From Laetiporus sulphureus 93-53 (Eukaryota > Basidiomycota > Agaricomycetes > Polyporales > Laetiporaceae): a DNA stretch of 64,000 nucleotides. The number at the start of each line of letters is the position of its first letter. Position 1 is the first letter of the stretch. Location: positions 373,639 through 437,638 of the forward strand of contig NW_024468513.1 in the NCBI RefSeq assembly GCF_001632365.1. Reading direction: 5' to 3'. Positions 33,535 through 44,853 of the stretch are shown in pieces. The notes below the pieces were generated by a model. That model worked only from the letters and a program-made list of their open reading frames with translations, was not told the DNA's origin and ran no database searches. Both the position numbers and the translations under genes were made by a program.

Positions 33535-35104
33535 CTAGGAATCATCGAAATTGCTCTCGAACAGGTAGTTGGCCGCGAGCTCCTCATTCTTGTCGCACGC
33601 AAAGTATGCCTCAATGACCGCTTGCCGAGAAAATCCAAGCGCTTCCAACTGTACGTGATGTCAGCTATGTCTGAGATCGCAAACATTGCTAAGCACTTAC
33701 ACGCTGAATTGCCGCTTGCTCCTCCTCTGTTATGTTGATGACATGAGCACCAGGAGGAACTCCCTCTTCACCGTCGAAATCAAAGCCCTCTGCACCTCCC
33801 AGGAGTTGTAAGAACGCCTCTGGATTCTGCGCGAGCAGCTGAGCCAGCTGAGGGTTCGAAGCTGCCAGCTGCTGGATCAAGGGCTGGACCAATTGGGGGT
33901 TCTGTGCTACGAGTTCGCGCAGTTGTTGCATCTGAGGATGGTTCTGGAGGGCACCCATATCGAGCCCGGCCGGGGCGCCGCCAGCCGCTCCCGCAGGATT
34001 CGGATGGTGCTGCTGCTGCTGCTGTTGCTGAGCCAACTGATATTACGCATGTGTGAGTGAGGCTGATACTGATTCAGGGACGGCGATCTCACCTGGAAGA
34101 GATTCTGGGGAGCATTAGAAGCAGGAGCAGGTTGGGCTGGTTGGGCTGGCGGGGCTGGTGCAGCAGCTGGCGCCGATTCTCCGGGCACAGGTTGCGCGGC
34201 TGCGGGTTGACCACCAGCGGCAGTAGCTTCCAAATGCGAGGGTATACCCTAGCGAAAGTCATCACGGGATTAATCATACAACACGAACATGAAGAAAAGA
34301 GAACGCACACTGAACAAATACTCCACAGCCCGATCAGGGTTGTTGAAGCTCGCCCTCAAGGCACGCATGACTTGATCCCGTTCGAAACCCATCTCCATCA
34401 TGTTCTGAATCGTGGATTGCAGTTCCTCGCCCGTGAGGAAAGTGCTCGAATCGCCAAACGCACGCTCCGCAGGCGCCGATACTGGTGTCGCTTGCGCAGG
34501 TGTGAGGAGGGGGGCATTGGGAGGCTGCGGTGCCGCAGCAGGGGCAGACGGGGCAGTGGAAACGGCAGGAACAGCGGGGGCAGGCAGAACGGAAGGAGCG
34601 GACGAAGCAGAAGGAGCGGGTGAAGTGGTCTCAGGTGCAGGCTGAGCCGCAGGCGTAGCCACTTCAGGACTCGAGACGGCTGTACTTGTCGATGGAGGTG
34701 TGGTGGGTGCTGGCTTGGGCTTGTTTTGCAAAATAAAATGAATATGCGCCTGATAGACTGAAAAGTTTGACATACCTTTGATACCATAAGCACCAAGAAG
34801 TCCTTCTCTTTGATTGCGCATTCCTCCACCGTCTTCGCATCCGGCAGGATCTTGCCTTTGGCTCTTCGTCAGCAAGCCTGCAGCTCAATGTCTGAGCGTT
34901 ACATACCAGAATAGATGAGCTTCTGCGACTCTACAGAATGTCCCTGGCTCTCGTGGATCTTGTTCTTCAGGTCCCCTACCGTATCTGAGCCTTCCGCATC
35001 GACCTGCAAGTCAAATCGGGTCACTTCGAGAGCATCCCCACTGCTGTATAAACTCTAATCACCTGGAAGACCTTCTGTTGCAACGTTTTTATCGTGATTT
35101 TCAT
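33535..35104 (-). CDS. RAD23: RAD23 nucleotide-excision-repair / proteasome shuttle factor
   Basis: Binds the XPC/Rad4 damage sensor and carries ubiquitinated proteins to the proteasome. ATG 35104 opens the ubiquitin-like domain [14 protein letters not shown], then [27 protein letters not shown] and [10 protein letters not shown] Pro/Ala/Ser linker follows. UBA1 is [40 protein letters not shown]. After a second Ala/Pro linker comes [12 protein letters not shown] and the XPC-binding (STI1-like) domain [39 protein letters not shown]2 ends the protein: [41 protein letters not shown]. Stop 33535-33537. Full UBL-UBA-XPCB-UBA order, so the call is firm. It has several short introns. Confidence 0.96.
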
Positions 35105-35485
35105 GACGATGATGGTAGTGTTCGAAGTTCGAGTGCAAGAGTGTGCCACACGCGTATGGGTTACGCGTCCTCACGTGTGACAAATGTTTTATCAAAGGTA
35201 AATACAAAACTATATATGTACTTATCTGTGGCACCCCAGAATAGGCCTGTCACCGTCTGCCATCCGTCGAGACCATGCCTGCACCATTCTAACTCGTGCT
35301 TCCCCTCGAATCCTGCAGCAGTAGCGCATCCAACATCTTGACTAGGAGAGCTCCAGGTGTAAGCCGCTTGTCTATCTCATGTTCATAGGTTGGAATTCCG
35401 ACCGTGTACGATCAGAGGAGCCACCACCATCTTGTCGTCCGTAACCAGTCTATACCTCAATCGCCTACACGCTCAGATCGCACTC
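35105..35485. promoter_or_regulatory. Divergent promoter of RAD23 and LRR gene, with two ACGCGT hexamers
   Basis: 381 bp between divergent starts. ACGCGT occurs at 35150-35155 and 35163-35168, 46-64 nt upstream of the RAD23 ATG. Two such sites this close are unlikely by chance alone, and an MBF-like factor is a candidate. The plus frame of the LRR gene is open upstream to about 35390 but without an ATG. Confidence 0.4.
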
Positions 35486-37708
35486 ATGGCCACGGAGAAT
35501 GAACCTGGAGACGATTACATCAGGCGCATCGCGACCTATATCCGGAATCGTGAACAGGGACTCGCAGCTGCTGCCGTTGTACGCAGACGACACAAGAAGG
35601 CGGTGTCAGAGGCGTCCGTGCTCAATCCTTTGACCTGGTTCGCTTCGGACAACGCTGCTGCTCCTCAAGCAAAGCCAGTCGTGCTCACATTTGACATGCA
35701 TCACTTATTTTACCTACTGATGCGCCTCGAAGCTCTCGGCATCGATGTCGGCTCCCTGGACGTGCGCGTCGACAACCCATCACGACCGATGAACTACATC
35801 AATGTATTTCCCAACGGCGACAGATCAGATACCCTTTCATTCGTCTCCTTCCGCTCGTCACTATCCGCCGTCTCCAAGCTCTCCCTCGGCTCGGGCTGGT
35901 GGGGCAGACCGACGCCACCGAGCGTCGATTCCGAGCTCAAGTACATTTACAGTTGTTTCACGAAGCTCCCTGCACTTGCATTGCACGCGCCGGAGGCGAA
36001 GTTAATCATGGAGCTCGCGAACGAAGTATCGAATGAGAGCGCTCTCCCGCTCGATGCGTTCAAGAACCTGCAGACGCTGTGCTGTATCGATATTGACCCG
36101 CGTACGCTGCTGGGCTGGGACCGGCTAGCAGAAAGCCTGCGGAGCTTGTCAATCAAGAACAGCGGCTTGGAGGATGTATCGGACGTTTTTATTGGTGCTG
36201 TGCTCGACGACCAGGCGCGGCGCGAGGGAAAGACCGGCGGCGCGAGCGCAAGGCAGCTCTCTCGAGGCCTGGCGCGCACCTCCTCTTTTCATGCTACACG
36301 ACTTCCTCAGTCGGTGCCTGAGGACGCCGAAGACGATACTGACAGCCCTCCTACGTCCAGCTCGGAAGAGAGACCGACGGTTGTTGAGGAGACGCCAACA
36401 CCTGTGGAGGAGAACTCCCAGTCCTCCGCGCTGTCTGCACTCAAGTGGACATTCTTGCGGCACCTCTCTCTGTCCGATAACGCTCTCACATTCCTCCCAA
36501 CCGCCCCACTACCCTATCTTACATCCGTCACTCACCTTGATCTCTCGTCTAATCTCCTGATATCTGTTCCACCTGGCCTCTCGTCGCTGTACAATCTCGT
36601 CTCGCTCAATCTATCAGACAACATGATCGACTCCGTCCTCGGAATCTACACCGTTCTCGGAAACGTTCTATATCTTAATCTCTCCCGGAACCGACTAGAA
36701 TCAATATGTGGGCTCGAGCGGTTATTGGCACTTGAACGCGTTGACCTGCGGGAGAATCTCATTGAGGAGAGCGCAGAGATCGGGCGATTGGCAACGCTGC
36801 CCAACATCGCTGAAGTATGGGTGGAGGGCAACCCGCTGACAGAGATCGAAGAGGGTTATCGAATACGGTGCTTCGACTATTTCACCAAGGAGGGCAGAGG
36901 CATCCTGCTAGATGGCTCACCACCTGGTTTCTACGAGAAGATGTACCTAACAACTCCACCGTCTGAACAGATGACTTCTGCGCGGCCCCCTTCGGCGGTG
37001 TCTCCTCCAGTGGTCGCTGTCAGCAGCCCCTCACGGTTGAATGGTGCATCGTCTGCACAAGGTAGCCCGCTGTTGTCTCCATCATCTTCATCATCTCCTG
37101 GGTCGCATGCCGGATCACCGCAGCTTGCGGCTGTGAGGGGACGGCGGAAGAAGAACAAGCGAATTGTGGACCTGGACGGTGGCAGTCAGGAGGTTAGCGA
37201 GGCGGACAGCTCGAAGGATGCTTCTCAAGTTCGTGGCGCTTCCGAGGCCCGTGCACGGCCATGGCGAGCGTTCAGTTCGGAGTCAAAGAATAAGCAGCCC
37301 GATTCTGCGACCGGCTCTGCGCCTGACGCGGGTCCATCCACTGAGGGATCGCCCGCCCATTTGGCTGTGCTCCCCATCAACACGGCCGTCCGAATGCTCC
37401 CAAGGTCTCGCCACAGCCGCCACCTCACCGACATCAGCCCTAGCACCGGTGGCATGCATGACGACGGAACGACGTTCAGTCCTACCTCCCCCCGCGGGTC
37501 CATGCGCAAGTCGGCTACTCGGCGAGCACGCGTAACGGCGTCGTTGTACGAGCCCGCCATTGGGCAGCAAGACGAGGCAGATCAGTTCAAGGAAGCAGAC
37601 GCCTTCCGGGCACGGATAGAGGCGTTGCGATCAGACATGGGTGACGGATGGTTGAAGGTGTTGAATCAGTCGCAGCTGGGGTCGCCGGGGGTGGCGTCCA
37701 GTGGATAG
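35486..37708 (+). CDS. Leucine-rich-repeat protein, single exon
   Basis: Intronless, 740 residues from the first in-frame ATG at 35486 (MATENEPGDDYIRRI). The N-terminal region contains VVLTFDMHHLFYLLMRLEALG. SDS22-like leucine-rich repeats begin around residue 360: LRHLSLSDNALTFLP, VTHLDLSSNLLISVP, LVSLNLSDNMIDSV, VLYLNLSRNRLESI and LERVDLRENLIEES. They are capped by EVWVEGNPLTEIEEGYRIRCFDYF. An acidic Ser-rich insert precedes the repeats, and a long Ser/Pro tail with a basic KRIVDL stretch follows. It resembles uncharacterised fungal LRR proteins found from fission yeast to basidiomycetes (Nischarin-like cap). Scaffold or regulatory function is likely but unproven. Confidence 0.8.
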   Translation: MATENEPGDDYIRRIATYIRNREQGLAAAAVVRRRHKKAVSEASVLNPLTWFASDNAAAPQAKPVVLTFDMHHLFYLLMRLEALGIDVGSLDVRVDNPSRPMNYINVFPNGDRSDTLSFVSFRSSLSAVSKLSLGSGWWGRPTPPSVDSELKYIYSCFTKLPALALHAPEAKLIMELANEVSNESALPLDAFKNLQTLCCIDIDPRTLLGWDRLAESLRSLSIKNSGLEDVSDVFIGAVLDDQARREGKTGGASARQLSRGLARTSSFHATRLPQSVPEDAEDDTDSPPTSSSEERPTVVEETPTPVEENSQSSALSALKWTFLRHLSLSDNALTFLPTAPLPYLTSVTHLDLSSNLLISVPPGLSSLYNLVSLNLSDNMIDSVLGIYTVLGNVLYLNLSRNRLESICGLERLLALERVDLRENLIEESAEIGRLATLPNIAEVWVEGNPLTEIEEGYRIRCFDYFTKEGRGILLDGSPPGFYEKMYLTTPPSEQMTSARPPSAVSPPVVAVSSPSRLNGASSAQGSPLLSPSSSSSPGSHAGSPQLAAVRGRRKKNKRIVDLDGGSQEVSEADSSKDASQVRGASEARARPWRAFSSESKNKQPDSATGSAPDAGPSTEGSPAHLAVLPINTAVRMLPRSRHSRHLTDISPSTGGMHDDGTTFSPTSPRGSMRKSATRRARVTASLYEPAIGQQDEADQFKEADAFRARIEALRSDMGDGWLKVLNQSQLGSPGVASSG

Positions 37709-38001
37709 CACGGATATGATTATCCCCTCTCACTTACCTCTGGAGTATATAGTGTACATCTTGCTGTAGACGGGTTATTTGCTGGATATCATGATATGTT
37801 TTATGAGCTGGTGTAAGCAAGCGAGTGCCGAAGTGATGCGCGGGGATGGGAGTGTCCGAGGTCGCGTGGCGCTGACCCGACTTCCGTGCACTCGTCGTAG
37901 TGGTGATCACTTCCCTTCCTTTCTATCTCGCGGCCACTCCACCAATCTCCCGTCGCTCTTTCCTTCCTACATTCTTTCAGTCCTCGATTCTCGGTCTCAT
38001 C

Positions 38002-38833
<832 letters not shown>

Positions 38834-39376
38834 AAGCATTTTGACCCGCTCTCCGATCCACCCCCATGCTCTCGTCGCCTTTGCTCGATACCCGTCCGGT
38901 TCCTGGAGATCTTGATACTTATGGCCCGCACGACGCACGCACGCTCGCACGACGGACACCTCGGTCCACACGCCTGTTTCCCGCTACTAGTTACTCGTTT
39001 CCTCTCAAGCACTAAGGGACATATCTTATTTACCCTCCTCGACGATACATCTATGTATACGCACTTTAATGGATACGCCGTCGTGTCAGCTCATTGCCTT
39101 TGTTTCGTTCGTCGATATTGTGCTGCATGCATCCTGCAATATATCCCATGGTCGCTACGCGCATGCGCAATCCTGGATGATATTGTGGCAAGAGAACGGT
39201 GTTCTGCGTGCAGTCATGGAGAGACTCGATGATATAGCCGGGCAGTCGAGTATCCGGAATTTGAGCAACTTGTGCTGTGCTCATGATGACGCCTTCAGCG
39301 AAAACGCCTGCGTACTTGAGTGGCCGGGCCTCCTCCGGCTTCCTTGCTTAGTTTCCACCATCATCTTCTCGCGGTC
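38834..39376. other. Intergenic region, 0.5 kb
   Basis: Spacer between ARF1 and the cysteine synthase gene, both on the plus strand. It should hold the ARF1 3' UTR and the cysteine synthase promoter. Short open stretches exist on both strands without recognisable content. Confidence 0.5.
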
Positions 39377-40717
39377 ATGGCTGCTGCGTTGCGGGCAAAG
39401 TCCCTTGTCAGGACGTTCACTTCTCGAGCCGTGGACGGCTTTGTCGGTGCCATCGGAAACACACCGCTTGTGCGACCTCGATGTTAGCGCCACAACTGAT
39501 CTTTCTAACCCATCACGAGATTAGATTCGACTAAAGAAACTCTCCGAGAAGACGGGATGCAACATTGTCGCGAAAGGAGAGTTTCAGAACCCCGGCGGCA
39601 GCGTCAAGGACCGTGCTGCTTTGGGTGTAATCCGAGATGCTGAGGAGCGAGGCTTGTGAGTGCACCCATGACCGCTTGCATCAGTACGTATTCATAAAAC
39701 GGTACACTTAGGTTGAAGCCCGGAGGGACTGTCGTAGAGGGGACCGCTGGCAACACCGGTATCGGCCTCGCTCACGTCTGCAGAGCCATTGGCTACAGAT
39801 GCGTGATTTTCATGCCCAACACACAAGTACGCCTGCATCCTCGTGTTTCCGTCTATATACAGCTTACGGTCTCCCGCAGAGTCAAGAAAAGATTGACCTC
39901 CTGCGCATGCTGGGTGCAGAAGTCTACCCCGTACCGGCCGTCGCGTATGATAACCCGAAGAACTACAACCACCAGGCACGCGACTTCGCAGCGAGCATCC
40001 CGAACGCCGTCTGGACGGACCAATTCGACAACACCGCGAACGCGAAGGCGCACTACCTCACCACTGGCCCGGAGATCTGGGAGCAGACTGAGGGCAAGGT
40101 CGACGCGTTCGTCTGTGCCACGGGCACTGGGGGCACGCTCGCAGGGACGGGCAAACTTTTGAAGGAGAAGAGCGATGGGAAGACGCAGGTGTGGCTCGCG
40201 GACCCGCCAGGCAGTGTTCTATACAGCTACATAAGCAGTGGTGGAAAGCTCACGGAGCGGAGCGGAGGGTCGATCACGGAAGGTCGGTTGTGCATGCGGT
40301 ATAAGTGAGATTAGACTTACTCTTTCTACTCCAGGCATCGGCCAGGGCCGCATCACGAACAACTTGGCGATTCTCGTGAAGGATCTAGATGGTGCTCTGC
40401 ACATACCTGATGCGGACTCAATAGCCATGCTATACGACCTGCTGGATACTGAGGGTCTGTACCTCGGTGCTAGCTCAGCACTCAACGTTGTTGCTGCCGT
40501 CAAGTTGGCCGAGAAGCTCGGACCAGGTTCGTCCGTGGTGCATGACTGTGGTATTGTACGCTGACTCACGATCCTTCCAGGTAAAACGATTGCGACCATC
40601 CTCTGCGACGGCGCATACCGATACCAAAGCCGTCTGTTCTCAAAAGCATGGCTGAAGGAGAAAGCCCTCGAAGATGCCATCCCATCGCAGCTGAAGAAGT
40701 ACGCGGTGTTGGACTGA
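39377..40717 (+). CDS. PLP-dependent cysteine synthase, mitochondrial-type
   Basis: O-acetylserine (thiol)-lyase family (CysK fold II), making cysteine from O-acetylserine and sulfide or a related beta-replacement. The start [21 protein letters not shown] is Ala/Arg/Ser-rich without acidic residues, as in a mitochondrial presequence. GAIGNTPL is joined to [11 protein letters not shown] across an intron. The PLP lysine is in [11 protein letters not shown], the phosphate-binding loop in [13 protein letters not shown], and the glycine loop in [13 protein letters not shown]. Later blocks are [29 protein letters not shown] and [16 protein letters not shown], with stop 40715-40717. The ADPPGS and EGIGQ region and the length suit the fungal Cys12/YGR012W-type paralog rather than the main cytosolic enzyme, but that distinction is inferred. 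Confidence 0.9.
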
Positions 40718-40997
40718 TTGCACAGTTGCGATGTATGCAGCGCAATTCTCTCGTTTTGGTGGGACTTCCGGTGTCCAATTCTACCTCCGTCTGCTACTCC
40801 TATGTTCGATTGCTTGAATAGTGCTTGTTATTCCCGGCTGGAAGATTGACAAGTTTCGGACAGAAGAAATAATGCCATGGAATCAACCATTTTTCAGAGC
40901 GAGGCAGATTGGGTATGTTAGATCGTAGCATAAAAGCGACAGCCATGGTATCCACGCTGTATGCGAGAACTGTCACCAGGGATCCTCTCCCAGTATC

Positions 40998-43480
40998 CTA
41001 CATGATCTCCTCCAGTGTCATGTCGCCGGGCCTGTCCTCGACCTCGGGTGCCGTCTCGAATTTTCTCATACCTGATGTATGTACTTGGCCATCCCTCACG
41101 GGTCCCTCGGCTGTGGCCCTACAGTTGAGACTATCATTCCGTATCGGCATGGTCGTACGCGCAATGCGTGTGACCATCGTCCGTGGCTTCATTTCAGTGG
41201 GCACCGCGACCGATTTGTACATCAACAGCTCGTGCTGAAGGTCTTCGTTCTGCATTTGGATGCTATCCCTCTCACGCGTGCACATGAGGAGTTCCTAAGC
41301 ATCTTTCAGAACAGCGGAGATAGTGTGAGCGATGCTGCAAGCCATACCTGCTTTGTCTCGTGCATCTCCCTCCGGATTTTTTCAACATACATGATACGCT
41401 GTGCTGGGTTGTTGTGACCAACGATCTCGGCATTAAACCTGCTGAGGTGTGCAGCTTCCTCCTCCGCCAGCGCATTGCGTGCGACGAGGGCGTCGACCTC
41501 CTCGACGAGGCTATTGTACGCGTCCTGATACCTTTCTGCTTCCGCCAATTCCGCAGATAGTCTGCGTCCGCTTTAGCACTAAAGTCAGTAGAACTCGTGA
41601 GGACCCGACTTACTGTTCGATCTCCATCTGGAGAGCTTCCTCCGCAATACGACTCTTGTGTGCAGCCTCAGCAAGCCGCTTGCTCCCTTCTCTCTCCTTC
41701 TGTAGCATCTGTTGCACTTTCGACATATCTGTCAGAGCGCGAACGCGTGCATCTTCGAGCTGTCTCTTCAGGTCCACTTCTGCTGCTTTAGAGATGTCGA
41801 GAGCAGTGCTAGTCTCCGCGAGACGTCCTTCAACAGCGGCATGTTCCGCACGCAAGGTCTCCAGCATGCTGTTCAGCTCCGTACATCTATTCTCCACCGC
41901 GTGGTGCTCAGCGGCGAGCTTCTGAGCTTGCTTATCAGCGCCGTCTAAGGCGGCGAGCAGCGTTGAGCTATGTGCTATGGCACTTTGGCATCTGAGTCGA
42001 TCAAGTTCCGCCCATGCGATTAGGTCAGCGTGAATAGCCCTGCGCATAACAATTTCTGAATCGCGTAGTTGCTCCGCAATTGTAGCCATGTCAGCCTCAA
42101 GAGTTTGGTAAGGGTATGATGGACTTGGGAGACCTTCCTTCGCCACTTCCGCGAGCCGCTGGGAATAATATAGCGCTTCTTGATCGACCTCTTGCAAGCG
42201 AGCAGATAGGAATTGGTTTTCTTCTCTTGTCTGACGTACGAGATTGGCGAGCTCGATGACTTGACCTTCTGTATTAGCCAGCTTGCGCTCTAGCTTGAGA
42301 ATGCGCATTTGGAGAATGGCGCTTTCGTGTTTGAGCTGATCATGCTGTGCCTTTAGGACAGTAGCAGAGGCCAACCGACCGTACTCCTGTGCTACACGGG
42401 TGAGAAGTGCTCGGTGTTGCTCGAGCTTCTCCAGCATATCTTCTTCCTTGTCCGCAGTTTGCGCTTGGAGACTCTCCAATGCAGTCCTGGCGCTTCGGGC
42501 TTGCGCTTCGTACTCTTGCAGTCGTGCCTTCAGATCAGACACTGCCGCTCGGGATTCCTGCACCTCTCCGTCAACCTTTCCCTTCACTTCTGCTAATCTT
42601 GCCTCCACCAGCTCGCGTTTCTTCCTCTCTGTGCTGAGAGTCTTCTCGAGATCGGAAATCTTCTTGTCCCGCTCCCGCACATCTTCTCTCCTCCTCGTTT
42701 CTGCCGCTTGAAGAGCTTTCCTCGCTTCACTTGCCTCGCCTTGCTTTGAGGACAGTTGAGCACGCTCGTGTTCGCTAGCCTTCAATTTCGTCCGCAACTC
42801 GCGAAGCTCGCCCTGCTCCGCCGACGTGGTCTTCTTGAGCTCCTGCACTCTACTTTCACGCATATCATTGTGCTTTTTCAGTTTGTCTGCACGTTCGGAA
42901 TGCTCGGTCGCAGACTTTTGTGCCCGACTCAAATCGAGCTTCAAGCGCTCGACTTCTAGACGATGCTGCTCTGAGTCAAACACGATTTATCTTGTCAGAT
43001 GTGATATTCCTCACAGCTTTCTTCCCTTCTGCATGCACTCTTTCCAGATCCTCAACTTTGCGCTGCAGCATCGCATAACGGTCCGCGGTGGTCTTGCTAC
43101 CGAGAGATGGCTTGCCATCGGTGCCCTTGCTATCCGTATTGTAGGTGCTGGGTCCTGAGTATATCATGGGGTGTTCATACAGAGAGATGGCGGGACAGAT
43201 ATACCGCTCACCGGGAACGTCATCTGCTTCATCTTTTGCAAAGCGATTTGTCTTCTCCAGGAAGGCTCCGCGTTTGTAGGCGTCATATTCTGGGTCTAGT
43301 CAAGCTACTCGTCATATGTCATTATTAAATTCACAACATCATGTCTGACCTTGAGGATTGTATGCGTTTGGTCCTGGGACGTCTGACACTAGGGCACAGT
43401 ATCCTGAGCGTGATCGCTAACCCCGAACCGGCCTGCAATTCACCTTTCGTAGCGGGGAATCGTGGGCCCTTTGGGAACAT
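40998..43480 (-). CDS. Long coiled-coil protein with PGPxxY repeats, HMMR-like C-terminus
   Basis: The start MFPKGPRFPATK (43480) is spliced to VSDVPGPNAYNPQ; a later exon gives DDVPGPSTYNTDSKG. These two PGPxxY units resemble SHIPPO/STPGR repeats of microtubule-associated proteins. KTTADRYAMLQRKVEDLERVH starts a coiled coil of roughly 600 residues (heptads of Leu/Ala with abundant Glu, Lys, Arg and Gln). Near the C-terminus HNNPAQRIMYVEKIRREM matches the HMMR C-terminal motif used for spindle or kinesin binding. It ends DMTLEEIM at the stop 40998-41000. By analogy it may be a spindle or cytoskeletal factor. Fungal homologs are poorly characterised. Confidence 0.7.
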
Positions 43481-43747
43481 GGCCGCCTCGCGCAATCCTC
43501 CTTTTCCAGATGTGTGCAAGATATACGAGCTTGGTGCGCCCTCTGCTTGCGGCACTGCACGCTAATAAAAGAAAAGTCGAAGTCGAACACCGTGCCGCGA
43601 CGCGTCTGTGGCGCGAGGTTGATGGACATTTTAGGGCACGTGACGCCTCCTGGCGCTCTTTCTAACAGGTATGTCGCACACTCATGCCACTCCTTCCCTC
43701 GTCGACGCTGACCAGCGGTATAGCTCAGAGTTCCTCGCCACCCAAAA
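43481..43747. promoter_or_regulatory. Divergent promoter of coiled-coil gene and eS27, with ACGCGT
   Basis: 267 bp between divergent start codons. ACGCGT lies at 43600-43605. The region must drive a ribosomal protein gene and a probable cell-cycle gene in opposite directions. No TATA box is obvious. Confidence 0.35.
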
Positions 43748-44184
43748 ATGGTATGTGTTTAACGTGTCTCTCGGAAAACCGAGACTCAGGCGATGTCTCC
43801 ATGATTTTTCACGTATAGACTCTCGCTGTCGACCTCCTCAACCCCTCCGCTGAGTCAGAAAAAAGGAAGCACAAGCTCAAACGTCTTGTGCAGTCCCCCA
43901 ATTCATACTTCATGGACGTGAAGTGTCCCGGTAATTCTTGAGACTCTGGCCTACGAGAATGTCGGTGCTCATTCGCACATGCTCTTCCCAGGTTGCTTTG
44001 CCATCACGACTGTCTTCTCGCACGCGCAGACCGTGGTCCTCTGCAGTGCATGCAGTACTGTACTCTGCCAACCTACCGGTGGAAAGGCGAGACTGACTGA
44101 GGGTGCGTCCCATTGGCAACGACTCTCATTCTTGATGCTGGACACAACAGTCTTTTAGGGAGCTCGTATCGCCGGAAAAACTGA
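43748..44184 (+). CDS. RPS27: Small ribosomal subunit protein eS27
   Basis: Four exons: ATG alone at 43748-43750, then 43819-43930, 43992-44102 and 44159-44184, totalling 83 residues, the family's usual size (82-84). The spliced product reads [25 protein letters not shown] up to [10 protein letters not shown], then [24 protein letters not shown] and [12 protein letters not shown]. Four Cys (CPGC and CSAC pairs) form the ribosomal zinc finger. The first intron (43751-43818) starts directly after the ATG, as in many ribosomal protein genes. The gene has no frame long enough to be noticed as a single ORF. Call is firm from the near-complete match to eukaryotic eS27. Confidence 0.97.
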
Positions 44185-44853
44185 AAACCCCTACTTTCAA
44201 GCACGGTCCTTTCATCGGCATTCATCTGCGATAGTGTAGCGTTACACATCCTTGCCGATTTCTCATTTATGCTTCACTATGCTTTTGTAGCTGCATATCT
44301 TACAGGTAGTGTGACGCAATGCAGTGCTTTTCTCTGTGATTGCCTATTCAGGCTTGAGTTTGACTACAGTCCGATACAGGTCAATCACTGTAAGGGACAA
44401 GCAATTCACTCATCATGGTATGATGGGGGAGTGCAGCATATTATCTTCAGCTGTGCGTGCAGCTCAGGTGATGGTTCCGAAGGACCGTTTTCCACGTACG
44501 ATGAGCCATTCTCCCTGACGCGGAAGCAAACAAGTACCGGCTGTCAAGCCGATAAAATATTATATCTCAGAAAGGTGTGATGTTCCAATATCTGATACAG
44601 GTTCAATGACACTAGCATACGTCCTTACCCTTGGATGGTCATTACGACCGGCTATAGCTATGTGACGGCTAGAAAAACAGGTACTACTTATGTGCTGCAA
44701 CCACACCGATGTGACAAATCAATATCAAGAGCATCGTATCAAAAGGAGAAGAGCCGTTGCAACTCTCCAAAAGACCAAAAATTCAGAGGGGACAAGATAG
44801 AGTGAGATAGTACGAAGATCGCGACGGAAGCCAAGCATCAAACGTGTCATATA
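44185..44853. other. Intergenic region, convergent 3' ends
   Basis: 669 bp between the eS27 and RAD21 stop codons. A plus-strand open stretch at 44269-44580 (about 103 codons) is Cys/Ser-rich with no recognisable motif and is probably chance. Expected to hold both 3' UTRs. Confidence 0.5.

Noticed and set aside
36149..36463. Apparent gene on the minus strand within the LRR gene
   Set aside because: Fully inside a well-supported plus-strand exon with LRR motifs; shadow only.
41449..41948. Plus-strand open frames rich in Ser/Leu/Arg
   Set aside because: They mirror the minus-strand coiled-coil gene; heptad codons read in reverse give such composition.
44269..44580. 103-codon Cys/Ser-rich frame between eS27 and RAD21
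   Set aside because: Could pass for a small secreted protein, but the N-terminus is not a convincing signal peptide and it lies where two 3' UTRs are expected.
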